Numbered from the stretch's first letter, positions 30,181 through 42,232 are shown. The stretch is 64,000 bases of DNA from Oegoconia quadripuncta (GCA_949316235.1 OX438753.1:23058801-23122800), one strand, 5' to 3'. The notes: generated from the sequence alone by a model not told the origin. Made by a program: numbers and translations.

Positions 30181-31919
30181 CTAGGGCTTTGTCAGTAACT
30201 TGCGTTCTTCTACGGATTTCTTCAGTCCTAAAGCTGAGCTTTTTTTATTATGCCCATAATGAGAACCCAAGTTCTCACGAGTAAAATTCTGGTTACGTAA
30301 TGTTAAAAATTCTAATACGAATCTCGAACAATTCCCCTCTTTGTTTATCTCAGTTAAGTGGATTATTGCCTACTTAATATTCCCCACTTGTACGGTTATT
30401 AGAATAAATGTGGATGTTACTCGCGGAATTGGATCTGCTGACCCAAATATCCTTTACTTACTCAAACATGTTCTCCTAAAAGATTCGCTGGGATAAAGTT
30501 ATATAGAATATGTATCGCTACATAGCTCTACAATACTGACGCTGGGTAACTACCATTTTTGGTAAGCATAACATGATATTGTGTCTTTTGCAATAGCAAC
30601 CTTTCGAGTTTCTCAGGGGAAAAAGGTTTTACCCGACCCCTCAGGCGGGAAGGTGATCCACATGTCGGTTTACGGCTTAACCAATTTCGAAATGCAAAGG
30701 GTAGTTCGATTCATCAATATCTAGTGTAATAGGATACATTTTATGGTAAAAGATTGGTTTGTAATACTTACCATTGTTATTTGAAGAAACAAAATGTAAA
30801 ACCTAGCTAATTTAAGTGTACCCTGTGTAGGTACACGGTAGATAGATTTTGTAGGTACAAAGTAAAGAACTATTGACTCTCTGTCGAATACGCGCTATGT
30901 CGAATTCAAATGAATGGAAAAACTTAAACTAAATAACTATAAATTGAAATTTTAGAAAACTTAAACTACTTGATACTTCCAAATACACGAAGCAATTGTG
31001 TTCTTCTTGTCGAGTCGTGACAAGTTTAAATTTTTTTGGACCGAAACTTTGACGACCTCATTAATAACGCCACAGAGTGTGCTGTTAGAGTAGCCAAGTT
31101 TTGTTCCAACATTTGTGTTACAATCTAAATATTTTCGAAACGGTTTAACCGATTTTCATCAATCAATCCATTGTTTTTGGCCGGGGATAATAAAACATCA
31201 AATTGATTGTGGGAAACACAAATGTATGTCGAAAAACCTGACTAGCATTGACAAATACAACTAGTTTAAACGTTTTTTTGACCTTATTGACATTTTTTTG
31301 AATTCCATAGTTTAACAGTTCTTGAATGTTACAGAATATATTCATTGCGCTATGACGTAGGTAGTTAAACCTACGTGTAGACTCTAAGATGCTTATTGGA
31401 TAAAGGTTTATCCTATATATCTGTACTACAACCAATTTCGCGTACGTAATATTTCCTCAGAAATTGCTCTACGAGATTTTGTTGAAATTTACAGAATAAG
31501 GATTTTTCCGGGGCGAGAAATCGATTTAGCTAAGGCTAAGGAGAATTCCTGGTAGAGCTCGGCAATACAGATCCTTATTGTAATAAACTGAACGTTTCAG
31601 TGATGCGGAAAATTCTTAATGAATAATGAAGCTCGTGTTATTTCACGAGAATGTGCTCGGGTGCTTGATATTTTGATTTCTTGTAAAAGTTTCCCTTACG
31701 AGAACCTTCAATTCATTCCGTTTCACGGCATATTGAAGTAGATGTCCATAATTTAGTTACTTATTCTTTCATTTATCTATTAACCTTGTCCCATCAAAGC
31801 TTCGATATGCTGACTGACTGATGCATTATTATTTCCAGTTGATTTAAATTGTCATTCAACGAATGATATCATATATCTTTCTTTGAAATTAATACTTGAA
31901 GTTTGAAACACGTAAGTCT
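30181..31919. other. Unassigned AT-rich sequence, 1.7 kb
   Basis: No recognisable gene or repeat. Probably unique intronic or intergenic DNA. Confidence 0.45.
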
Positions 31920-32461
31920 TTTTATAATACAATACAAATATATTTTATTGCGCAATAAAGAGGAATTTATCATTGTAGGAAGATGCTAGTAAACGAAGAA
32001 GGTAAAACTAACTTATAGTACAGTTTTCATTTCAGAAGTCTTTTATTTATTTATTTATTTATTTATTTTTAGGATTACTAACAAGATTGACACATACCAG
32101 TCCAATGTGGCAAAAACGCAATTGTACACAGTGCATGCGCCACCTTAATTATAAGTAACCACGACATGCAAATATTTTAGCGGTAGACATTAAACAATAT
32201 TATATGAAACATGTTCAGAAATTAAATAAATGTCAAAGAAATCAATACCTTCCAGAAACTGGGTACATTAGATACAATAGAATTTTTAAAAATAAAATTA
32301 AACATAAACTACGTGAATTACAACAACACAAAAGAACAATAAGAAACAGTAAGAAACAACAACAGAGTACAAGTCATAATATAATTAACTCTCAGTTGGC
32401 AGTACTGTCCCGGAGCGGGCGTGTTTACCGACGGTGAATGTAATGAGTGAGAAATGAACCC
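31920..32461 (-). mobile_element. LINE-H 3' UTR (probable)
   Basis: Directly downstream, on the minus strand, of the LINE-H stop codon. It contains a (TTTA)n tract at about 32041-32073 and ends with AATAAAATATATTTGTATTG on the minus strand. The plus-strand 77-codon frame at 32204-32437 is Lys/Gln-rich low-complexity sequence inside this UTR. Confidence 0.5.
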
Positions 32462-32891
32462 TCAATTTGAGGATGAGGGTCCCGACCTATACTCACAGAC
32501 CGCTTTCCTAAACTCACTCAACCCGTCAGAGAACATGTCCACGTCAGTCTTTTTAAAGAGTGTGTTGTAGCCTCTGACAAGTCTGTTGATTGGCGAAAAG
32601 TGCCCGAGATTTGTTCTCGCTGCGGACGTACAAAATGGCACATACTGATTGGTCCGAGGCAATCTGGCAGGCACCTGTATTCTTAAATCAGATAAAAGCT
32701 CGGGACAGTCTGAAATACCATTTGCCAGTTTATATAGAAAAACTTGATCATGTAAGAACCTACGACTAGCAAGAGACTTCATTCCAAAATGACTCAGACG
32801 AGAGTCGTAACCGTGAACACTTCCAGCGATGTTACAACTGAAAGCTAGGTGCCAAAGGAATCTTCTCTGAATCCGTTCTATGCGCTTTTAG
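32462..32891 (-). mobile_element. LINE-H reverse-transcriptase tail
   Basis: On the minus strand the frame runs IERIQRRFLWHLAFSCNIAG from about 32885, then FLHDQVFLYKLANGISDCPE and FSPINRLVRGYNTLF, to a stop at 32462-32464. The order (RIQRRFLxxL, then DxxFLYKLxNGxxDCPELL) is that of the C-terminal third of jockey-type LINE ORF2 proteins. A stop lies just upstream of the RIE motif. The RT catalytic YADD region is missing, so it is a 5'-truncated copy. The start of the duplicated block (32485) lies inside it. Confidence 0.9.
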
Positions 32892-33189
32892 TTAGACATC
32901 ATCAAGTTGAAATCAAACCCGTACAGCATGATTAACATTACATATTACCTAAGATCATTAACCAATTGCTAATTAGTATAAGAAAGGCATATAGAAATAA
33001 AGACGAAGTTAAAAAATCATTTTATGCATAGACACAGACTAGCCGTATATTCTATAATATAACATCGCCAGATAATGAATGTTAACTAGGTAGGATTTTG
33101 AACTCCCCATCCACACATAGACCGATGGAAATGTAAAAGATTTGTAATAAGTATTTTGATAAATATAATCAGAAAAGTTATTGACACTT
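32892..33189. other. Unassigned AT-rich sequence
   Basis: The first part may be more of LINE-H (LYGFDFNLMMSN on the minus strand); the rest is unrecognised. Confidence 0.4.
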
Positions 33190-33426
33190 CCTCCTCCGTG
33201 GTTCAATGTAAATCCGCCTGGCTAGCTATCACCATCTTATCTAAATCAGCCGCCAAGCAATGTTAATAGTATTTTTGTGTTCCGGTTGTCAGAGATAAGA
33301 TAGCCAGTTCCCCAAATGTGTTGGGCTTCCGGGTCAGTACGCTTCCACCTTCGAGCTCATCTTCACTTAACATCAGGTGTGATTGAGGTCAAGTAACAAC
33401 CCGTTGTGCATAAAATAAAAAAAAAT
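33190..33426 (+). mobile_element. S2 SINE with internal deletion
   Basis: The head CCTCCTCCGTGGTTCAATGT is joined directly to AAATCCGCCTGGCTAGCTA, so box B and about 100 bp are deleted. The 3' end GTTGTGCATAAAATAAAA is intact. Confidence 0.88.
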
Positions 33427-33572
33427 AAGCTTTCCCCGTGGATTTCCTGAGCGATCTTTGTCAGGTGGTGTATCCACCTCGTGAGAGGACGTACTACGTT
33501 GCGCTTGCCAGTGCGTAGTTTCCATTCGAGAACTTTAATGTTCCACCGGCTCTTCGATCTAAGTGCCACTGT
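33427..33572 (-). mobile_element. RTE-type LINE fragment
   Basis: The minus-strand frame MTVALRSKSRWNIKVLEWKL then TGKRNVVRPLTRWIHHLTKI matches the VLEWRPRTGRR...RPxTRW block of RTE tails. It was joined to the A-tail of the S2 copy. It is open but short, not a gene. Confidence 0.8.
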
Positions 33573-36424
33573 CACTTCAAATTAAGCCACTTTGTTTCGT
33601 CTACAGGCATCATCAATCATGTTGGCACTTGATTCAACTGAATTTTTATTATTATGATTATGATTATACATTTAGACGTTTTAATTTTGATGATTAGCTA
33701 GCAATACATGATCTATGAGAGAGTAAATAATGTAGATAGTCGTATGTCCTTAGGAAAACACTTTAGCACGTATGGTTTAATATTGTGTTGTAAAGCCCCT
33801 ATTGATAGTGTCCATTATATGTTCGCTAACTATTTTCTATCTTAATCTTGTTGTAAAATTGACTCTAAGTGATCCTTTCGTTAGGATTCTTACTCGGTTT
33901 ATTTTATCTCACATTTTCACTTACTAACAAACAGTCGATTTCACTAACAATTTCATTTAATTTGCGTTCTTGTGACATCTTTCTATAAATAATATCATTG
34001 TCTTTATCTACACGCCAACAGAATTGACGTTGCTACTTTGAACTGTAATTGACTTATCATAGAATCACATAGGTTGAATCTTGTTATACCTAGGTCGACC
34101 CATTTTATACTCGCTAACGATTGTAACTGAGTTATTTCTGCAACAGGATGGCGGGTAAACAAGAAAAGTGGTCACTCACTTCATGCTCGTTAAAGGCGTT
34201 TACAGTTTAGAATATTGCAGCATGAGTGTAATGATTCTTGCCAATGTGTGAAAAACAGCTCACGCAATTTCATGGGTGTTCGTTCGTCTTTAATGTGTAA
34301 GGAAGTAAAGGTATACTGGGCCTAATTCTTTTGGATTTAAATTCACGCAACTCCAATCAGGGATGATTACGAATTTGTTAATACCTTATTTAATGCCTCG
34401 TAAAAATTTTGTTTGGAAACAAAGAATATCTGTATATAAAGTCTGGTAGTTGACATGCTGATTTGCTACTATGTAGCAGACCGGAATCTATCGAATATAC
34501 ATCAATAAACTAATATCTTTTAATTATTACATAATATTCGTCAAAACCTGAGGAATTTTCTAAATCGTATTCTACTGCAACGACATAAACAGTATTGCCA
34601 CCATGCATTTCTTTGGTAATTTTAAAAGCTTCTATTACGTCGTATCTGCTATATCTCGGCATTTCTTTCAGACCATTATTTTCATAAGTACTTGAGCACC
34701 ACTTATCGAGGGTTTAATGAGTATTACTCAATTATCCATATTCATTGGGACGAAGTTTAGAATGAAAATGTTAAGCATTCTCGGGCTATTGCGAAATGTC
34801 ACATTAACATAATCTCTGTTTTTAAACGTTTCAGCTTTCATGAAATTACAAAATGGCTGGTTCTCTTAATTCAGCGTTAATTGATATGCTTGTCTTTTAT
34901 GTACCTCGGCAACCTGTGGTTACTGCTTACGTACAAGTCAGATTACGTAAAGCTAAATAAATACTAATGATGATCTATTAAGTTTGACATTTGTAGAAGC
35001 TCGAAAAGATAACACTGTTCAACGTTTGAAACTTACAATAACATTATTTATTGCTTTCAAAATCCAGTAAGAATACGACTTTAATTGGGGTATGGATATT
35101 TTATTCAACGTAATCTGTAATATGTACTTCAGTAAGTAATGGGAGGTTTCTCAGGCAATAAAACTGACAGCTGCCTCCCTCGATATTTCTCGGCTGGAAA
35201 TAATGCGATAAATAAGTAAGGATAGCGAGAAAGCCACACTATTTTCTCTATTTATGATATTTGAAGATTTATTTTCGTCGCTTCTGTTTCATATGCGTTA
35301 CTTGCAGTGTTGTAGTCTGTGGAGTATTCCGTTTCTTTTTTGCTCGTGATCATTTACCACGTGAACTGTATCGTTAACTTAAAGATGTCTTTCAAAAAGA
35401 ATTTTGGACACAATGCTACTTGTAATACTGTCAGTTGTATACCTACATGCTAACCCCAAATGTTATATAGAAACTATTGGTACGTCAGAGAGAAATTCCG
35501 CTGAATACTCGAAAAATTAAGAAAATTTAGCGTTTCGATTGTCCGATCGAGTATAAAACTCGTATTTTCGTTCAGTAATCGTCAAAATTAGATAATGTTC
35601 CGACGATTCTCAATAACATCCTATTTCATTACGATTGCACTTTATATGATGTGTTGCAGGTACTCAAATAAATCCACTTTTAAATAAATGTGATCAACAT
35701 TTGCTTTTAAAATATTTAGGTATTTACTTTACGACAAGTTCAGACTGTTTCGAAATATCGGGACGTTATCTACTTAAGATACCGTTTTGCAAGTTGAAGC
35801 TGTGAAATATGAACTTTATGGAATATCACGAGCAAACATTAAATTACAAAGCCGTCTAAAATTGAAAGTCTTCCTTTATTAATATCTAAAGGAAAGAGAG
35901 AGATGTTATAAGTAATATTTTTTTCTAAGGCATCAGATGGGTCGATGGCTCTTTGTTTCAAACTCATATTTGCGAGACGATTCCTAGAACTACGTCTGCT
36001 TAATGAAAATCGGTTTGACCTTGTCCAAGACATAAGATATATCTAAATCCTTTCTTTATCTTGTCGGAGATAGTTTTACTTTTGAATTTGTACAAATTTC
36101 ATCACTAAGACCAATGTCCTTGGAAAATCGATGCTCACGTGGCTTCAATGGCTTCGATCCAAACTTATCACCAGATTCGTACCCCTCCCGCTCCTCGCTC
36201 CCACATGTATACATTGTTCACATGATTATGAATTTTGTGACTTAATATTTTACATAATTTATTATAGTGTTGGGTGTTGTATTAAAGTTCTTGATTGAAG
36301 ACCACGGAGTGCCATTTATATATAAAGACTAGCTTTAGTAAATGTAAGAGAAAACTAGCTAGAAGTGGGTTGCGTTAAAATAAGTGAACCCAAATATAAT
36401 AACAAAGGCTCCACTTTCCAAGCA
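33573..36424. other. Unassigned AT-rich sequence, 2.85 kb
   Basis: The longest stretch without a repeat that I recognise. A minus-strand frame at 35839-36033 contains a Ser/Arg-rich piece (SNRFSLSRRSSRNRLANMS) with no conserved domain and no convincing splice borders. Confidence 0.4.
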
Positions 36425-36720
36425 CTATAATAATCATCATGATATCATCCACATGACGTCCGGTGCTGATCATAGGCCTTATCATAGATTTCCAGAGTGA
36501 TCGGTTGGTAGCGGTCTGCATCCAGCGACTTCCCGCGACTTTCACGGCACGTCCGTCCACTTTGTGAGTTGACGTTCTACGCTATAGCCATTTCATGGTC
36601 TCCTTTATAGACCTTTAATGCTCCAACGGCAATCAGTTCTTCGAGCTACGTGCGCTGCCCACTGTAACTTAAACTTACTTGAAACCGTTGAGCTACGTCA
36701 ATGACTTTCGTCTTCTAAGG
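36425..36720 (-). mobile_element. RTE-type LINE fragment
   Basis: The minus strand reads VKVAGSRWMQTATNRSLWKS (36480-36550), the KxVAGxRWxxxAxDRxxWxx motif of RTE tails. Upstream TGGCAATCAGTTCTTCGAGC-type sequence (GHIARRT region) is at 36625-36650. Confidence 0.8.
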
Positions 36721-37104
36721 ACTTCTGAATTTCTGATTCGATTTCGTAGTGAAATGCCGAGAATCGCCCTAACTAACTCCTAACTCTTCTAATTATATTT
36801 CGATTCACATATTTTATCGAAATCCACCCCTGGCGAGTTTTCTCTTACGTTTACTAAAGCTAGTCTTATTATTTAAATATATTGTATAGGTTTATGTAAA
36901 TGCCACATTTCTCGGTCGTTGTGTTCAATGGGAACAATGCTATAGTCTGTGGTACCTACATAACTCCGACAAGCATCTCTTCATACATATTTTACTCTCA
37001 TGAATAAATATTGAATACTTTTCTGGAATACACGAACAAATTGTAATAATTCTGAATAACAAACATTGTAGTTTTAGTCTATTAGCTTTACAGAATGTGG
37101 ACAG

Positions 37105-37261
37105 TTGAGATGAGATACGAAACGCTACCAGCCTGCGTAGCATGACATCGTTTGCCGCGCGCGACGTGGGAGTCAGAGTGGGATAGTTGTATATTTCGTC
37201 CAAGCGAATGAGCAGGACAAACATTATCTCGCGCGACATAAACATTTATCGCGCCTATAAA
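37105..37261 (+). repeat. Dispersed repeat R7, copy 1
   Basis: GTAGCATGACATCGTTTGCC, GAGTGGGATAGTTGTATAT and TTCGTCCAAGCGAATGAGCA recur in reverse complement at 43085-43195. It is non-coding. Confidence 0.65.
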
Positions 37262-37430
37262 GGACAAGGTTTTGATGTTTGTTTGTGTGTTTGTTAGTTG
37301 CTGAATCACGGCGAAACGGATGCACGGATTTGGATGAAACTAGGTATATAGATAGAACACACCCTACACTGGATTAAGACATAGTCACTAGCTACTCACT
37401 TCCCGCGTTATAAACAAATTTCCGCGCATA
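37262..37430 (+). repeat. R1 fragment
   Basis: GTTTTGATGTTTGTTTGTGT, GCTGAATCACGGCGAAACGG and GGATTTGGATGAAACTAGG, in R1 order. It may share a parent element with the adjacent R7. Confidence 0.6.
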
Positions 37431-37517
37431 AACGTATTCCACGCAGGCGAAGCCGCGGGCGGAGAGCCAGTTTCCCAGTTAACCAAAAATTCGAAGCTAA
37501 TTATGGTCGACCGTTTG

Positions 37518-37796
37518 GACGACCTGTTTGGTGTAGTGGTTAGCAACTCTGACCTATCTAGAAATCTATCTAGAAAGGTTGCGGGTTCGAATCCCGCTAG
37601 GGGCATATGTTTGTGTGATGAATACGGACATGTGTACCCGATTGTTGGATGTTAACATTTATAATAAGTATTTATTTACAAAAAAAAAATGTATTTATGT
37701 AGTATATCAACCATCTGGTATCCACAACACAAGCCTATAGTTGGAACTAGATGGCGCTGTGTGTATGTCTAAGGATATTTATTTATTATTTATTTT
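37518..37796 (+). mobile_element. S3 SINE, full length, with expanded anticodon region
   Basis: The head is GACCTGTTTGGTGTAGTGG and box B GGTTCGAATCC. Between them is a small direct repeat of TATCTAGAAA, not seen in the other S3 copies. It ends GCGCTGTGTGTATGTCTAAG. Confidence 0.9.
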
Positions 37797-38308
37797 GCTA
37801 TTATCACAGGATATTGATGTAAAGATGGTTTATTATGAGAGAAACACTTTCGAGTCTCGGCTGCACATTATTACACGATATGTTTTTGATGGGATTAATA
37901 TGATAGTATTCCAAAGAGAGGACGTGAAATTGCGGTATATAAATAAGACATAAAAAACACGAGGATACCTTGATGCCTTTTAATTTACGCACCACTCAAC
38001 CTGTTTACGGCTGAAAGGCTCCAACTCGACTCTTAGACTATAAAAAAACACATAAATTTCACCTTCTAAAACCTTAACAAAATGAGGTTGAATAGAAGTG
38101 AAAAATATTCGATAATCAATTTAAACTAAGTACGGCTTGTTTGGTCTATTCGTTGTCGGTTCTATGAAACCTCTTTGTTTTATAAGTAGACAGGATACAC
38201 TTAAAATAATCAGAGCTACTGCTTGTGTATAAGGCAATTTTAGATTGTTCTCCTTGAGCAAGAAACTCGAAGGGATGCTCTTTTTTAAAACCAAGTTTTT
38301 ATATTACA
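37797..38308. other. Unassigned AT-rich sequence
   Basis: No supported feature. Confidence 0.4.
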
Positions 38309-38580
38309 TATGTTTGGTGTATAGTGGTTAGCAACTCTGGCAACTATACCAAAAGGCTGCGGGTTCGAATTCCGCTGGGGGCGTATGTTTGTGTGATGAA
38401 TACGGACATGTGTACCCGAGTTATGCATGTTTTCATTTATAATAAGTATTTATTTACAAAAAAAATGTATTTATGTAGTATATCAACCATCTGGTATCCA
38501 CAACACAAGCCTATAGTTGCTTAGTGTGGAACTAGATAGCGCTGTGTGTATGTCTAAGGATATTTTATTTATTTATTATA
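38309..38580 (+). mobile_element. S3 SINE, inverted pair, left member
   Basis: The head TGTTTGGTGTATAGTGGTTA has a small insertion (TA) and box B is GGTTCGAATTCC. The end is AGCGCTGTGTGTATGTCTAA. It faces another S3 at 38858-39106. Confidence 0.9.
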
Positions 38581-38857
38581 TTACAGAAATCACAATAATA
38601 TTTCATTTTTCTTCTTAGCATTCTTGAGAGAATGTGATATTTTTGCCTTTTAATTAATTTTTTTTATTATTTTAATTAATTAATTTGAGACCTAACCTGG
38701 CATGCCATCAAGCTGGTTGTGTCCAGGGATGATAATAATAATAATGAAAAAACTGACTTACGATTTTAAAATAAATAGAAATATACCATTTACTTGGTTA
38801 ATGCCTATAAATGGTATGATAACACCAGCTCGTGCTGAGAAAAAGAAATAAAAAATA

Positions 38858-39106
38858 AAAATAATAAATATCCTTAGACATACACACAGCGCCAACTAGT
38901 TCCAGTGTTGTGGATACCAGATGGTTGATATACTACATAAATACATTTTTTTTTGTAAATAAATACTTATTATAAATGAAAACATCCATAACTCGGGTAC
39001 ACATAACCGTATTCATCACACAAACAAATGCCCCTAGCGGGATTCGTACCCGCAACCTTTTGGTATAGTGGTCAGAGTTGCTAACCACTACACCAAACAG
39101 GTCATC
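38858..39106 (-). mobile_element. S3 SINE, inverted pair, right member
   Basis: On the minus strand the head is GACCTGTTTGGTGTAGTGG (39084-39105), and box B GGTACGAATCC has one change. The end is GGCGCTGTGTGTATGTCTAA. Confidence 0.9.
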
Positions 39107-39524
39107 ATTATCATCTAAATAGTCTGATCAGGTGCCAATTCAGACTCCATACTCCTCCCTCTGTAACTCCTATAAGCCAGGATCAACAGTGGTACTCGAC
39201 ACGGCGCCTACTGAAGGTAGACGGTGCCCTACGTGACTCTATTGCCACTTTGGACCCCAGACTAATTAAACAAATATAGTGTGTAAGCAGAAAAAGAAAT
39301 TTCCCTCTCCCCCCGGGGAGCGTAGCCAATGAAATGCAAAGCAGCGTTAATGCCAACTCTATGGAGGATGCAGGTCGAGTAAAGCTCGTCGAAAAAATGA
39401 TGCAGTAAGCAGGATGGTAGCAAAAGGCTACCACGAGTAAAAATGACAATAATAACAGTGACAAAAACGCTTGGAAATGTCGTAGAACAGCGAACTGACA
39501 ATTGAAGTTAGATCGTCAAGTATT
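39107..39524. other. Unassigned; minor similarity to 45410-45480
   Basis: ACTGAAGGTAGACGGTGCCC near 39210 resembles GTCGAAGGTACGAGACTGTG near 45412. Otherwise nothing recognised; minus-strand frames at 39183-39501 have no domain. Confidence 0.35.
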
Positions 39525-39750
39525 AGACGACCGATTGGTGTAGTGGATAGTGACCCTGTCAGCGAAACCAACGGTTGCTGGTTCGAATCCCGCGAGGGGT
39601 AAATGTTTGTGTGATGAATACGAATTCCCGAGTCATGGTTGTTTTTATAAATATTTATGTATGTTTATCCGTTATCTAGTATCCATAGTACAAGCTTTGC
39701 TTAGTTTGGGACTAGATGATTGGTGTAAGTGTCCGAAATATTTATTATTA
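39525..39750 (+). mobile_element. S1 SINE, full length
   Basis: The head is CGACCGATTGGTGTAGTGG and box B GGTTCGAATCC. There is a short deletion where CATTTATTC normally stands. It ends GTGTCCGAAATATTTATT. Confidence 0.92.
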
Positions 39751-40179
39751 AGTATAAGTACACGTTCATAAAAGAATACATACAAACGACCATGGAACCT
39801 CTTTTTTGAAGACTGTTAAAAATTAGGTATAGGTACATTTTGCTAGAAAGTATAAATTCACTCTAACATTAATGGACGATTTTATGTTTGTTTCTTTCCA
39901 ATAAAGATTGAAGATATTATGCAGTATTTACTTTTACTGGCATTAATACTGTTGTCCCTCTGTATAGTACTGAGTGGTCGCTGCCCCGACGAGGTTCACG
40001 ACCTCTATCATACCTAAGTTTTTGTTCAACGTTAAGTGCATTGGATAAAAGTAAAACAGTATAAGTGAGTGTTGGATACCCATCAACTCAGGATTCCGTA
40101 TGATACTATGTCGGGTATACTTTCGAATTTGAAACTTATGGGTGTGTTTATATTATTGGTAACTCAACATCGCGGAAAT
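39751..40179. other. Unassigned AT-rich sequence
   Basis: No recognisable feature. Confidence 0.4.
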
Positions 40180-40725
40180 TTCAAAATCAAAATCAAAAAT
40201 ATTTTATTCAATGTAGGATACAAAAATATCACTTATTGAAAGTGAACATGTTGTTTTTTTTTTAAACTACATCGCTTCACAAGGTGTTATGGTTAGGGAG
40301 AAGAAGCGACAAGAAACTCCGCAACAACACATCTTTTCAATTAGTTTCCATCTTTACAATAATATTACATTTTATATTACATATTACAAAACAATAGCAA
40401 TTAACATAACGACCAGCTAACACCAGACTTCCTTATCGCCTAAATAATCATCTATCCTGTAATAACCCTTCTTACACAGAGTTTCTTTAATGTGGCGTTG
40501 AAATTTCTGTTCTGTTGAACTCAATACATGTTCGGGTATTTTATTGTAAAAGCGTATGCTGTGTCCCACAAAGGATGTGCTTACCTTGCTAAGTCTATAT
40601 TGTGGAATTTCAATTTTGTTTTTGTTTCTAGTATTTAAATTATGATTATCAGATAGTTTACGAAGTTGGCATATATATCTAAATATAACTTTATCTTGTC
40701 CAACATATTTTCCTTTCATAGTGTT
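40180..40725 (-). mobile_element. LINE-B tail with 3' UTR
   Basis: The minus-strand frame (40417-40719) reads VIFRYICQLRKLSDNHNLNT, then RNKNKIEIPQYRLSKVSTSF, HSIRFYNKIPEHVL and KKGYYRIDDYLGDKEVWC before its stop. This is the same C-terminal plan as LINE-A (NTRNKN...YRLxKVSxSFxGxxIRFYNKIP) but a distinct family. The frame is open over about 100 codons, so it is relatively young. A 3' UTR of about 230 bp ends AAAATATTTTTGATTTTGAT. Confidence 0.9.
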
Positions 40726-40734
40726 TATTATGGA

Positions 40735-40895
40735 TTATTTGGACACTTACAACCGCCACACGCAAACGTGGCAGACCGCGAAAACGGTGGAGAGACGAGC
40801 TTGACGGTTTTAATAAGGGATGGTTTGCGCTCACTAAGAACAAAAGCACTGGAAACAGATGAGGGAGGCCTTTGCCCAGCAGTAATAATGTTTAT
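40735..40895 (+). mobile_element. LINE-I tail (KRGRPRKRWRDELD)
   Basis: The plus strand reads TATRKRGRPRKRWRDELDGF around 40750-40810, then in another frame KHWKQMREAFAQQ and a stop at about 40888. This RGRPxxRWxDEL...W...EAFAQQ pattern is the usual end of a lepidopteran LINE ORF. One frameshift separates the motifs. Confidence 0.8.
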
Positions 40896-40939
40896 TAAGT
40901 TACTATTCGTAATTAGTAAATAGCATTAAAATCTATATA

Positions 40940-41045
40940 AAGATGGCAGAGCACTCCACACTGGACCCACCCGCGTGGTGGATTACAGCACATACCCTAT
41001 CCCAGTGAGACGAGGTTCTCCTGGGAATATGTAAGGCTGATGATG
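40940..41045 (+). repeat. R6 repeat
   Basis: CGCGTGGTGGATTACAGCAC and GTGAGACGAGGTTCTCCTGG, related to 20695-20865, ending in a TGATGATGATG run. Confidence 0.5.
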
Positions 41046-41416
41046 ATGTCAGGACATAATTGCAGATTAACTTTGCAGATCTTGTGACGTAGGGATACGG
41101 AAGCTTTCGTTTTTACTGCTTGCCAATCCTCTAGACCTGATATACACAGAGCGTTGCTCCAAAAGATCGAGAAATTGCTGTTTAATTGACGCCTGGTGGT
41201 ATCGGAGACTTATGAACAGGTTGACGCGTCATTTCTAAACCGACCAACCAGAGCGCGAATCCTACATCGCGCTAACGAAGTTTTCTGAAGATATTGCATA
41301 TATAGGCAAGGTCACTAACAACTGTCCACGGGTAATACTAACAGTCCGATGGAAGATCTTGGATTTCGCTCCACGTTTATCCAATACCCCCACAAATAAG
41401 TAATTAATAAACTTAC
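41046..41416. other. Unassigned, unusually non-repetitive stretch
   Basis: Mixed composition with no repeat recognised. It lies downstream, in minus-strand sense, of the weak exon candidate. Confidence 0.35.
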
Positions 41417-41482
41417 AATCGATGAACGGTCCCGACGGACGCAATTGTAAGGATTTCATATTTTCCACTTGCCTACTGAACC
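41417..41482 (-). CDS. Weak candidate coding exon, unknown gene
   Basis: On the minus strand, CTATTTTTATAG (pyrimidine-rich acceptor) precedes a 66-bp segment that is followed by the consensus donor GTAAGT. The segment reads FSRQVENMKSLQLRPSGPFI in a frame that stays open through both borders; the phases would be 2 at the 5' end and 1 at the 3' end. The translated piece matches no protein that I recognise. A gene here would be antisense to dunce, thus nested. Chance occurrence of such splice-like borders is common, so confidence is low. Confidence 0.2.
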
Positions 41483-41815
41483 CTATAAAAATAGAAACGA
41501 GAGAACATTAATCATTTAGTCTCAGCTCAAATTAGGGACGGTTGGCTGGGCTATTGTACGCCTATGTTATGACATTTGTTTGTAAATACTTTTTGTACAA
41601 AGAGGTTTCAAATACATTTAAAGACCAAAAATTGACGCAAAGTCTGTAATAGCGAAAAAATTCTACATGTAAAAAAAGTATTTCTAATCAATATTGTAAA
41701 TTTTTAACTTACTAACAAAAGCGCAAAATATTTATTTACGCGACCATATCTATAGCATAAAAATCAAAACTACCACCTCTGTTACTAAATAAATCTTTGA
41801 ATTAGTCCTTATGCT
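41483..41815. other. Unassigned AT-rich sequence
   Basis: No recognisable feature. Confidence 0.4.
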
Positions 41816-42060
41816 CAAAAATTTATCTCGTCAATTTAAGAGCTATGCTCTTGTCGGTGGAGTCCTTTCCCATCTTTACATTCCGCCTTTTGACTTCCTG
41901 ATACGATACGGCATTTACTGTTTCCTTTACTTATACCATGTATGTTCTTCTACGCCTTACTCTCTTCCTCTTCAGCTCCACTTTTCCTTCAACGATGTTC
42001 TTGATAAAGTTGTCGTGTCATATATCAGATGAGAGAGTTGTAAGGATGGAGACTAGTTGA
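41816..42060 (-). mobile_element. LINE-E tail, copy
   Basis: The minus strand reads NIVEGKVELKRKRVRRRRTY around 41950-42010, the degenerate form of IIEGKIEGKRGRGRPRRNY at 25.7 kb, and then AGCATAGCTCTTAAATTG as in the other LINE-E copies. The plus-strand frame is a shadow. Confidence 0.75.
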
Positions 42061-42064
42061 AAAG

Positions 42065-42232
42065 ATGTGTTGTTGCGGAGTTTCTTGTCGCTTCTTCTCC
42101 CTAACCATAACACCTTGTGAAGCGATGTAGTTAAAAAAAGAAAAATAGCATGTTGACTTTCAATAAGTGATATTTTTGTATCCTACATTGAATAAAATAT
42201 TTTTGATTTTTGATTTTGACCCAACATCTTTC
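42065..42232 (+). mobile_element. LINE-B 3' UTR fragment, inverted
   Basis: GGAGTTTCTTGTCGCTTCTT, ACCATAACACCTTGTGAAGC and AAATATTTTTGATTTTTGAT match the reverse complement of 40185-40335. It is therefore a second LINE-B insertion in the opposite direction. Confidence 0.85.

Noticed and set aside
32204..32437. 77-codon Lys/Gln-rich ORF as a gene
   Set aside because: It lies in the probable 3' UTR of LINE-H, antisense to it, and is low complexity.
34856..34930. Possible exon after TTTCAG with an ATG in AAAATGGCTGG
   Set aside because: The frame closes quickly and no donor follows; no similarity to dunce or any protein I know.
35839..36033. Ser/Arg-rich minus-strand frame as an exon
   Set aside because: No convincing splice borders and no recognisable homology; such frames are expected by chance in 64 kb.
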